Below, in pieces: positions 1-5,121 of a stretch of 5,426 nucleotides of DNA; positions within the stretch are counted from its first letter, which is position 1, and each line of letters starts with the position of its first letter. The notes beneath the pieces are model-generated. The model worked only from the letters and a program-made list of their open reading frames with translations, made no database searches and was not told the DNA's origin. Source of the stretch: Opitutales bacterium (lineage in GTDB: Bacteria > Verrucomicrobiota > Verrucomicrobiia > Opitutales > Intestinicryptomonadaceae); assembly GCA_021641325.1 (NCBI GenBank), contig JAJXPD010000146.1:1-5426 (forward strand), given 5' to 3'. The position numbers were made by a program, and so were the translations under genes.

Positions 1-2
1 CC

Positions 3-68
3 CAAACACTGCCGCGCGTCAGCAACAATCCCACGACCCGCCCAATGCAGAGCAGCCGAAGTGCCGAA
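3..68 (-). pseudogene. Ankyrin-repeat-like coding fragment without a start
   Basis: Read on the minus strand from base 68 leftwards, this stretch encodes a peptide beginning F-G-T-S-A-A-L-H-W-A-G-R-G and continuing I-V-A-D-A-R-Q-C-L. This resembles the core of an ankyrin repeat (consensus G-x-T-x-L-H-x-A-A-x-x-G followed by a helix ending L-L). The frame is open to the left edge of the window. Upstream it meets a stop inside the end of the neighbouring ADP-ribosyltransferase-like gene, and no ATG, GTG or TTG lies between. It may be the remnant of a repeat gene, a gene using an unusual start, or chance. Only about 22 residues are visible, so the assignment is weak. Confidence 0.22.
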
Positions 69-70
69 TT

Positions 71-718
71 TTAATATTCGCCGAGAACCTTATCCCAATT
101 CGGAAATTTTGCGTTTCCGAACATGCTTTTAAATTGCGGCGGAATGAAATATCCCCTAATTGCGGACGAATCTTTTACGCAAATTTGGATATGCGTTTCG
201 TTCATAAAAGAAGCCCCTGCGTATAGAGGCTCTCCCTCCAAAAACGGAGCGCGAATGACATCTATGAGAGGTTCTTTCTTGGCTTTTCTAAATTCGTTTA
301 TCGAATTTATAACCAAACAATCAAGCTCGCGAATCTTCAAATAGTCGTCGCCTTTTGTCGATTTGCGATTTTTGGGCAATTCCAAGCCCTTTTCGGCATA
401 GATTTCCGAAATGCTGTTGTACGCTTCCCTTACGACCTGTCTTGCGCTTGAAATAGTCAAATCAAGGTGGTTTTTCAACTCTATTACCGCGCCGACAACG
501 CAAGGGTGTTTTATTTTGTTGTGAAAAAGTTTGGGATTCGCCGAAACGTATTTTGCCCAGTCGAAAGCTCTTTCAATATCGTCTTCCCAGAAATAGACAC
601 CGTTGCCCAACCAGTCGTATGTGTTCAGGCTCGGCTTCAGATTTCCGTCCAGAACGACATCATATGCCGTCGTTATATCGCAACCGTGGTAGCCCGTAAG
701 TATGAGCGAAGAATTCAT
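71..718 (-). CDS. ADP-ribosyltransferase/PARP-fold-like protein, possible toxin or defence effector
   Basis: This encodes 215 aa starting with ATG at 718. I recognise the pattern of a widespread family of uncharacterised accessory proteins. There is an N-terminal G-Y-H-G (residues 9-12, His11), then D-W-L-G-N-G-V-Y-F-W-E (35-45, Tyr42) followed by an E-R-A-x-x-W-A helix. Near the C-terminus are F-L-E-G-E-P-L-Y-A-G (159-168) and T-H-I-Q-I-C-V-K (175-182). The order H-G, then G-x-G-Y-F, then a late beta strand matches the H-Y-x active site of ART/PARP folds (also seen in DUF3990-type proteins). The third catalytic residue is not an obvious Glu; Q178 or H176 lies about where it would be expected. 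No signal peptide or membrane segment is visible, so it should be cytoplasmic. It follows a 56-aa gene with no gap (the upstream TAA directly precedes this ATG), and its own Shine-Dalgarno is weak, so translation is probably coupled. G+C is lower than in the right-hand genes, which suits acquisition. Toxin function and NAD use are inferred, not shown. Confidence 0.8.
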   Translation of the reverse strand: MNSSLILTGYHGCDITTAYDVVLDGNLKPSLNTYDWLGNGVYFWEDDIERAFDWAKYVSANPKLFHNKIKHPCVVGAVIELKNHLDLTISSARQVVREAYNSISEIYAEKGLELPKNRKSTKGDDYLKIRELDCLVINSINEFRKAKKEPLIDVIRAPFLEGEPLYAGASFMNETHIQICVKDSSAIRGYFIPPQFKSMFGNAKFPNWDKVLGEY

Positions 719-889
719 TTATTTGCTTTTCTTCGCTTTTTTGCGCTTATCAATATCCGGATCGATAGCCCTCAAAAAGGCATCGGTTTTACTCTGGCTG
801 CGGCGGATAATCCGCGCGGCATCTCTGATAACGCGCACTTGACGTTGGATTTCTTCTTCTGTCTGTGTTGCTATCATTGTCATGCCCAT
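719..889 (-). CDS. Small basic protein, putative antitoxin/companion of the ART-like gene
   Basis: This 56-aa frame begins at ATG 889, behind a purine-rich AGGAAGAG that ends three bases before it. A second ATG at 883 sits nine bases from that site and a third at 877 is also possible. The protein starts M-G-M-T-M-I-A-T-Q, then has an acidic helix-forming stretch T-E-E-E-I-Q-R-Q-V-R-V-I and a helix A-A-R-I-I-R-R-S-Q-S-K-T-D-A-F-L. It ends in a lysine-rich tail of K-K-A-K-K-S-K. It has no signal peptide. The S-K-x-x-A-x-x-F-L segment recalls short regulators or antitoxins of the 'SKEAALxFL' style found beside toxin genes, but I cannot name a family. Its stop codon abuts the ATG of the ART-like gene, the usual order of antitoxin then toxin. 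The alternating charge, helical look and inverted repeat upstream would suit an autoregulatory antitoxin, which is inference. Confidence 0.72.
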   Translation of the reverse strand: MGMTMIATQTEEEIQRQVRVIRDAARIIRRSQSKTDAFLRAIDPDIDKRKKAKKSK

Positions 890-905
890 AATCTCTTCCT
901 TTTAT

Positions 906-941
906 CCGATTTTGTCAACGGTTAGTTTTCTGCAAAATCGG
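906..941. promoter_or_regulatory. Perfect 9-bp inverted repeat upstream of the small gene (candidate operator)
   Basis: CCGATTTTG at 906-914 is matched by its exact reverse complement CAAAATCGG at 933-941, separated by 18 bases. It ends 17 bases before the start of the 56-aa gene. On the minus strand a consensus -35 hexamer TTGACA (918-913) overlaps the promoter-proximal arm. However, no good -10 hexamer lies 16-18 bases downstream of it, so I do not call a promoter. A second, shorter inverted pair (AGTTTT 924-929 / AAAACT 943-948) overlaps it. No T-tract follows on either strand, which argues against a terminator. Binding by the small protein is an inference from position. Confidence 0.45.
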
Positions 942-985
942 CAAAACTTGGGGATTTTGAATTTCCCGCGCCGCAGCAAACGCGC

Positions 986-1018
986 AAAAAAAAAGACTTC
1001 GGAAAAATCCGAAGTCTT
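986..1018 (-). terminator. Intrinsic terminator of the tRNA-Lys/rpsU transcript
   Basis: Read on the minus strand, an 11-bp perfect stem (AAGACTTCGGA, bases 1018-1008, pairing with 1003-993) closes a 4-base loop. It is followed at once by seven T residues (992-986), extended by the two T's at the foot of the stem. It lies 22 bases after the rpsU stop codon. The plus-strand side has no T-tract, so it acts in one direction. It separates rpsU from the small gene and the ART-like gene, which therefore need their own promoter or read-through. Confidence 0.93.
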
Positions 1019-1040
1019 AAAAGAAAGGTTGCTTGCCCGA

Positions 1041-1241
1041 TTAGCGGTTTTCGTAACGCTGGCGGAGCATATTGTTGAAGGCGGCAACTTTGTTCTTGCG
1101 ACGTTTGATTTCGCAGGGTTTTTCGTAGTAGCGCTTCTGGCGGACGTCGCGAATGACGCCTTCGCGGTCGAGCTTCTTTTTGAGACGGCGGAGAGCCTTC
1201 TCCATTGCTTCACCCTTGCGCAATTTAACTTCTACTGACAT
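1041..1241 (-). CDS. rpsU: 30S ribosomal protein bS21
   Basis: bS21 sits on the platform of the small ribosomal subunit and helps pair mRNA with the anti-Shine-Dalgarno end of 16S rRNA. The 66-aa product begins M-S-V-E-V-K-L-R-K-G-E and has the family's repeated basic helices: A-L-R-R-L-K-K-K-L-D-R-E-G, then the R-Y-Y-E-K-P motif (residues 37-42) and a lysine/arginine-rich C-terminal part. Length and motifs match bS21. An ATG six bases upstream (1247) would add M-V. I prefer 1241 because the Shine-Dalgarno ends six bases before it and abuts the earlier ATG, and because family members usually begin close to this residue. It lies just downstream of tRNA-Lys on the same strand and is closed by a strong terminator. 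Confidence 0.96.
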   Translation of the reverse strand: MSVEVKLRKGEAMEKALRRLKKKLDREGVIRDVRQKRYYEKPCEIKRRKNKVAAFNNMLRQRYENR

Positions 1242-1247
1242 TACCAT

Positions 1248-1257
1248 TCACCTCCTT
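1248..1257 (-). promoter_or_regulatory. Full-length Shine-Dalgarno of rpsU
   Basis: On the minus strand the sequence AAGGAGGTGA is complementary to the whole anti-Shine-Dalgarno tail of 16S rRNA. It stands six bases before ATG 1241 and directly abuts ATG 1247, so it decides the start in favour of 1241. It is far stronger than any ribosome binding site in the plus-strand operon, where most starts have none. Confidence 0.85.
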
Positions 1258-1276
1258 CTATGAAAATTCGATTTCG

Positions 1277-1349
<73 letters not shown>

Positions 1350-1364
1350 AAAATCAATATTCAA

Positions 1365-1417
1365 CGCATACTGTACATTCGCGTTCGCTATGCAAGAAAA
1401 AAATTAAAAATTTTTAA
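1365..1417 (-). promoter_or_regulatory. Possible promoter region of the tRNA-Lys/rpsU unit
   Basis: On the minus strand a TTGCAT (1395-1390) and a TATGCG (1370-1365) could serve as -35 and -10, but their 19-base spacing is long and the -10 is poor. Upstream of them is an A/T tract including the perfect palindrome TTAAAAATTTTTAA (1404-1417), which could act as an UP element of the kind common at stable-RNA promoters. The start would fall a few bases before the tRNA 5' end. The hexamers are uncertain; the AT tract itself is clear. Confidence 0.35.
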
Positions 1418-1513
1418 ACAAATTCCGTTTCCCTCAAAATCGCGCACCGAAACGGCTCGCCGAGTTTGCCGCAAAAATCCGCGCCTCCTCCCCGCGCCCG
1501 CCGTTATTAGTTG

Positions 1514-1543
1514 TTGACGCCGACGCCGCGCTTAAAATACAAT
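1514..1543 (+). promoter_or_regulatory. Sigma-70-type promoter of the esterase operon
   Basis: TTGACG (1514-1519) and TACAAT (1538-1543) each match the consensus at five of six bases and are 18 bases apart. Transcription would start six or seven bases after the -10, at 1549-1550, which is at or beside the A of the first esterase ATG (1550). No Shine-Dalgarno precedes that ATG. Together this suggests a leaderless transcript. An alternative -10 (TAAAAT, 1533-1538) is too close to the -35. Confidence 0.55.
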
Positions 1544-1549
1544 GTCCTC

Positions 1550-2452
1550 ATGAAAAATACATATCTAAAACCGCTCTTTGCGGCGTTTGCCGCCGCCCTC
1601 GCATGCCTTTCCGCCGACGCCGAAACCGTCGCGCTTTGGGGCGACGGGCAAATGCAGGGACGCTCCGCGCAGGCGGACACCCTCAACAAGCGCAACATGT
1701 TCAACGGCATAAAAACCCCCGCGCTCGAACTCTTTTTGGCGAAGTCCGACAAGCCGAACGGGCTGGTCGTGATTGCTCCTGGGGGCGGATACCAAATTCT
1801 CGCATACCCGCACGAGGGCGTTCAGATTGCCGAATGGCTCAACAAATGCGGAATTTCCGCGGCGGTTCTCAAATACAGAGTGCCCGACTTCCCCGCTGAG
1901 GCTCTCGCCGACATTCAGCGGGCGATAAGGCTCGTCCGCGCGAACGCGAAAGCGTGGAATGTCGACCCCGACAAAATCGGCGTAATGGGCTTTTCTGCGG
2001 GCGCAAACCTCTGCGCGCGCGTGTCCACAAACTACGGGAAAGACGCCTACGCGCCCGTGGACGACGCCGACAAGCTCTCCGCGCGCCCCGATGCCACATG
2101 CCTGATTTACCCTGCATACTGCGACAGGCAGGGCTTCGATAGACGCTGGAACAACGCAAAGTTCGACTTCGACGCCGACATTCAAACCCTCTACTCGCCC
2201 GCCGAAAACCTCGGCGTAGACAAAAACACGCCGCCCGTTTTCATAGCGCAGTCGCTCGACGACAAAAACTACATCAATTCGGGGATAGCGTATTTTCTCG
2301 CGGCAAAACGCGCGGGGATAAAGGCGAACCTGCACGTTTTCGAAGCGGGCGGGCACGGCTACGGGCTTGCGGCGAAAAGCGGAGGACTCCACGCCGACTG
2401 GTCCATGCTCGCCGAAAAATGGTTCGCCGCGAGGGGATTTTCAAACAAATAA
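1550..2452 (+). CDS. Secreted alpha/beta-hydrolase, acetyl-esterase/xylan-esterase-like (copy 1)
   Basis: This encodes 300 aa from ATG 1550. A TTG at 1511 would add 13 residues in front of the signal peptide, and that codon and the residues after it overlie the promoter, so I reject it. Residues 1-24 form a signal peptide (K-N-T-Y-L-K, hydrophobic alanine-rich core, cleavage likely after A-D-A, before Glu25), so export is expected. The fold motifs are in order: P-G-G-G-Y (77-81, oxyanion region in place of H-G-G), the nucleophile elbow G-F-S-A-G (147-151, Ser149), an acid at Asp238 in S-L-D-D, and the catalytic His269 in G-G-H-G-Y. This is the pattern of BD-FAE/acetyl-xylan-esterase-type hydrolases, which remove acyl groups from plant or microbial polysaccharides; the true substrate cannot be read. 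It is the first gene of the operon and is followed after 6 nt by a close paralogue. Confidence 0.9.
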   Translation: MKNTYLKPLFAAFAAALACLSADAETVALWGDGQMQGRSAQADTLNKRNMFNGIKTPALELFLAKSDKPNGLVVIAPGGGYQILAYPHEGVQIAEWLNKCGISAAVLKYRVPDFPAEALADIQRAIRLVRANAKAWNVDPDKIGVMGFSAGANLCARVSTNYGKDAYAPVDDADKLSARPDATCLIYPAYCDRQGFDRRWNNAKFDFDADIQTLYSPAENLGVDKNTPPVFIAQSLDDKNYINSGIAYFLAAKRAGIKANLHVFEAGGHGYGLAAKSGGLHADWSMLAEKWFAARGFSNK

Positions 2453-2458
2453 GCCTGC

Positions 2459-3343
2459 ATGCTGAATATGAAAAAATATCTTAATACAATAATTTCCGCG
2501 GCACTTGCTTTCGCCGCGGCAAACGCATACGCCGCCCCGCAAAAGACGGTCGAAATCTGGGACGGCGTAAAAATGGCGGGCGAGGCAAAGCCCTACAAGG
2601 GCAAAAAGACAAACGACAACAACGTCTGGTACTCGGTTCAAGCCCCCGTGCTCGACCTCTACCTGCTTGAATCCGACAAGCCCAGAGGCTTTGTAATCGT
2701 ATGCCCGGGGGGCGCGTACTATGCTTTGTGCATAGGGCACGAGGGCGAAAAAATCGCGAAGTTCCTCAACAAAAAAGGCTATTCGGCGGCGGTTTTGAAA
2801 TACCGCATTCCGAACAATTTCGACGGCGCTCTAATGGACGCCCAACGCGCGGTAAGAATCGCGAGGGCGAACGCAAAGGCGTGGAACATCAAGCCCGACA
2901 AAATCGCGATAATGGGTTTTTCGGCGGGCGCAAGCCTCGCCGCGCGCGCGTCCACAAACTACGGCAAAAAGCTCTACGCGCCCGTGGACGACGCCGACAG
3001 GCTCTCCGCGCGTCCCGACGCAACCTGCCTGATTTACCCCGCCTACTGCTCGCAGCCCGAAAAAGACCGCCGCTTCAAAAAAGGCGGCGCGAAAGACGGC
3101 GACTCCTACGACGCGCGCTACAAAATTGCCGACTGGAACGTTGTCGGCAAAAACACGCCGCCCGCATTCATCACCCAAACGCAGTTCGACCCCTACGTAG
3201 ACGCGTCCATTGCCTACTACCTCGCGCTCAAAGAGGCGAAAGTTCCCGCGCAGCTGCACATGCTGCCCGTCGGCAAGCACGGCTATCAGGACAAAAAAGT
3301 TTTCGAAATGTACGCCGATTGGCTGAAATCCAACGGATTTTAA
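2459..3343 (+). CDS. Secreted alpha/beta-hydrolase, acetyl-esterase/xylan-esterase-like (copy 2)
   Basis: This encodes 294 aa from ATG 2459. ATG 2468 (M-K-K-Y-L-N-T) is an equally good start and gives a more typical signal-peptide N-terminus. Neither has a clear Shine-Dalgarno, and the upstream stop is 6 nt away, so coupling to copy 1 is likely. The hydrophobic segment to about residue 26 ends in A-Y-A before A-P-Q, a signal peptidase I-like site. Catalytic motifs are P-G-G-A-Y (83-87), G-F-S-A-G (153-157, Ser155), Asp244 in Q-F-D-P and His274 in G-K-H-G-Y. A hand alignment without gaps of residues 63-197 with residues 57-191 of copy 1 gives 92 identities in 135 positions. The segment before the acid residue is the part that differs most, having a K-K-G-G-A-K-D-G insertion-like stretch, so the substrate range may differ. 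Substrate is inferred at the level of small acyl esters on carbohydrates. Confidence 0.9.
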   Translation: MLNMKKYLNTIISAALAFAAANAYAAPQKTVEIWDGVKMAGEAKPYKGKKTNDNNVWYSVQAPVLDLYLLESDKPRGFVIVCPGGAYYALCIGHEGEKIAKFLNKKGYSAAVLKYRIPNNFDGALMDAQRAVRIARANAKAWNIKPDKIAIMGFSAGASLAARASTNYGKKLYAPVDDADRLSARPDATCLIYPAYCSQPEKDRRFKKGGAKDGDSYDARYKIADWNVVGKNTPPAFITQTQFDPYVDASIAYYLALKEAKVPAQLHMLPVGKHGYQDKKVFEMYADWLKSNGF

Positions 3344-3358
3344 TTCGACAGAAAAAGA

Positions 3359-4000
3359 ATGAACATCACCACATACGAACTCGGTCAGCTGGGCACAAAC
3401 AGCTACCTGCTGTACCCCGACAACACCGACCTTGCGATTCTTGTCGACGCGCCGCTCGACGCCGCCGAGGAAATCCCCGCGCGGCTCGACGCCGACGGCA
3501 AAAAGCTTGCGGCAATCCTTTTGACGCACGGGCACTGGGACCATCTTTGGGACGCGGGCGCACTCCAAAAGCGCACCGGCGCAAAGCTCTACGCGGGCGC
3601 AATCGGGCGCGAGCTTGTGGAAAGCCCCGAATTCCAGCAAAAGAACCTCTACGCGCAGTCCGACTTCGACGCCGCGAAAATCGACGTTCCCGTAAAGGAC
3701 GGCGACACGCTCGACATCGCGGGGCTTAAAATAAAATGCTTCGAAGCCGAGGGGCACTGCCCTGGGAGCATTGTCTACTACACCGACGACGGCGAGCACA
3801 AATACCTCTTCGCGGGAGACGTCCTCTTTTCGGGAAGCGTCGGACGCTCCGACCTCTGGGGCGGCGATTTTTCGAAGCTCGAAAAGGCGATAAAAACGCG
3901 CATCTACACGCTCCCCGACGAAACGATTGTCCTTCCCGGGCACGGAGAGGCTACGACCGTCGAGATTGAAAAACGCTCCAATCCCTACGTTTCCGAATAA
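3359..4000 (+). CDS. Metallo-beta-lactamase-fold hydrolase, glyoxalase II/YcbL-like
   Basis: This encodes 213 aa from ATG 3359, 15 nt after the esterase stop, with only a purine-rich AGAAAAAGA ahead of it. Metal-binding motifs are complete: T-H-G-H-W-D-H (56-62, with H57, H59, D61, H62), G-H-C-P-G-S (132-137, His133), A-G-D-V-L-F (152-157, bridging Asp154) and P-G-H-G (193-196, His195). The S-G-S-V-G-R-S-D-L stretch and the C-terminal T-T-V-E-I-E-K-R-S-N-P-Y are typical of short YcbL-type glyoxalase II-like enzymes, which lack the long C-terminal domain of classical glyoxalase II. They hydrolyse thioesters such as S-lactoylglutathione or related thiol adducts, with a two-metal centre. There is no signal peptide, so it is cytoplasmic. 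It does not look like an antibiotic beta-lactamase. Its stop overlaps the ribD start (TAATG). The physiological substrate is unknown. Confidence 0.92.
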   Translation: MNITTYELGQLGTNSYLLYPDNTDLAILVDAPLDAAEEIPARLDADGKKLAAILLTHGHWDHLWDAGALQKRTGAKLYAGAIGRELVESPEFQQKNLYAQSDFDAAKIDVPVKDGDTLDIAGLKIKCFEAEGHCPGSIVYYTDDGEHKYLFAGDVLFSGSVGRSDLWGGDFSKLEKAIKTRIYTLPDETIVLPGHGEATTVEIEKRSNPYVSE

Positions 4001-5121
4001 TGGCGACCTCCGCAAAACCCGACGCATTCTACATGCGCCGCGCCCTCGAACTCGCGAAACGCGCGTGGGGCGACACCGCGCCCAACCCGATGGTGGGGGC
4101 GGTGCTCGTCAAAAACGGCGAAATAATCGGCGAGGGCTGGCACACGCGCGACGGCATGCCGCACGCGGAAATAGAGTGCCTGCGCAACGCAAAAGCCCCG
4201 CCCGACGGCGCAACGCTCTATGTTTCGCTCGAACCGTGCTCCACGCGCGGGCGCACGGGCGCATGCACCGAAGCCATAATCAAAGCGGGAATAGCCGAAG
4301 TGAAAATCGGAACTCTCGATCCCAACCCCGCCCACGCGGGACGCGCCCTGCCCATTCTCCGCGCGGCGGGCATAAAGTGCGAGTCGGGAATTTTGGAGGG
4401 CGAATGCCGCGGGCTAAATTTCATCTTCAACCACGCCATTACGCACTCCGAGCCGCTTGTCGCGCTAAAATACGCGGTGTCGGCGGACGGGAAAATAGCG
4501 GAAAAGCGCGGAGTTCGCACGCAAATTACAAACGAAGCGTCCCGCGCAAACATGATGGTGTGGCGCAGGCTGTTTTCGTCGATTGCCGTGGGGCGCGGCA
4601 CGCTCGAATCGGACAATCCGTCGCTTACTGCACGGGGGCTTCCCGACGGCGACCACTGCGCGGAAAGGCTTGTCTTCGACGCGTCGCTCAACATCGCGCG
4701 GCACGCCGACCCTAAAAACTTCGCGCTGTTCTCCGACAAATTCGCAAACAAAACGCGAATCGTCTGCGGCGCGGAGGCGTCGGAGGAACGCGCCGAAACG
4801 CTCGGAAAACTGGGGCTTCGGATTTTCAAAATAGCCGCGGCGGCGGGAACGCCCGAATTTTGGGAAAAGCTAAAAGAAAAGCTTTTCGCCGAGCGCATAA
4901 CGTCGCTTTACATAGAGGGCGGCGCGGGGCTGATTAAGTCGGTCTGCGACGCGCGGGCGGCGGACTTCGCGTTCGAATACCGCGCGACGAAAACGATAGG
5001 AGACGGCGGGCTGCCCGCTTTCGAAAACGGAGAAAGGCCGTTCGACATCGACGGCAAAACGCTTGCGCTCGACGGCGACACACTCACATTCGGGGAAATA
5101 AAATGGAAGCGGACGCGGTAA
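4000..5121 (+). CDS. ribD: Bifunctional riboflavin biosynthesis protein RibD (deaminase/reductase)
   Basis: RibD deaminates the pyrimidine formed from GTP by RibA and then reduces its ribose side chain with NADPH, two successive steps to riboflavin in the cytoplasm. The 373-aa product has the usual two-domain length. The deaminase domain (about 1-145) shows A-P-N-P-M-V-G (27-33), zinc ligand His55 and general base Glu57 in H-A-E, and Cys80 and Cys89 in P-C-S-T-R-G-R-T-G-A-C. Their spacing (25 and 9 residues) equals that of E. coli RibD, where the middle is S-H-H-G-R-T-P-P. The reductase domain has L-K-Y-A-V-S-A-D-G-K-I-A (156-167), V-G-R-G-T (197-201), D-N-P-S-L-T-A-R (205-212) and E-G-G-A-G (306-310). 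The usual I-T-G is I-T-N here. The start overlaps the previous stop by one base with no ribosome binding site, implying coupling. No FMN riboswitch can precede it because it begins inside the operon. Confidence 0.95.
   Translation: MATSAKPDAFYMRRALELAKRAWGDTAPNPMVGAVLVKNGEIIGEGWHTRDGMPHAEIECLRNAKAPPDGATLYVSLEPCSTRGRTGACTEAIIKAGIAEVKIGTLDPNPAHAGRALPILRAAGIKCESGILEGECRGLNFIFNHAITHSEPLVALKYAVSADGKIAEKRGVRTQITNEASRANMMVWRRLFSSIAVGRGTLESDNPSLTARGLPDGDHCAERLVFDASLNIARHADPKNFALFSDKFANKTRIVCGAEASEERAETLGKLGLRIFKIAAAAGTPEFWEKLKEKLFAERITSLYIEGGAGLIKSVCDARAADFAFEYRATKTIGDGGLPAFENGERPFDIDGKTLALDGDTLTFGEIKWKRTR

Noticed and set aside
895..918. Promoter for the small gene built on TTGACA (918-913, minus strand).
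   Set aside because: No acceptable -10 hexamer lies 16-18 bases downstream, and that position would overlap the ribosome binding site and start codon.
882..1238. A 118-codon plus-strand frame over rpsU and its terminator.
   Set aside because: It runs through a terminator hairpin and is antisense to bS21, which is certain.
1511..1549. TTG start at 1511 extending the first esterase by 13 residues.
   Set aside because: The extension overlies the -35/-10 pair and puts polar residues ahead of a good signal peptide beginning at ATG 1550.
1565..2392. A 275-codon minus-strand frame opposite the first esterase.
   Set aside because: It is a mirror frame of a gene with a signal peptide and intact Ser-Asp-His triad; no domain or ribosome binding site supports it.
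2701..3729. A 342-codon plus-strand frame overlapping the second esterase and the metallo-hydrolase.
   Set aside because: The product is extremely arginine-rich and low in complexity, and it crosses the real gene boundary in another frame.
3359..4000. Antibiotic-resistance metallo-beta-lactamase.
   Set aside because: It is short, has no signal peptide, and carries YcbL/glyoxalase II-type motifs (S-G-S-V-G-R-S-D, P-G-H-G, C-terminal T-T-V-E and N-P).
2831..4027. A 398-codon open frame on the minus strand across the second esterase and the metallo-hydrolase.
   Set aside because: It is antisense to two genes with full catalytic motifs; its product is valine/arginine-rich with no recognisable motif, as expected of shadow frames in GC-rich DNA.
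3927..4715. A 262-codon plus-strand frame over ribD.
   Set aside because: It is an arginine/histidine-rich shadow frame of ribD.
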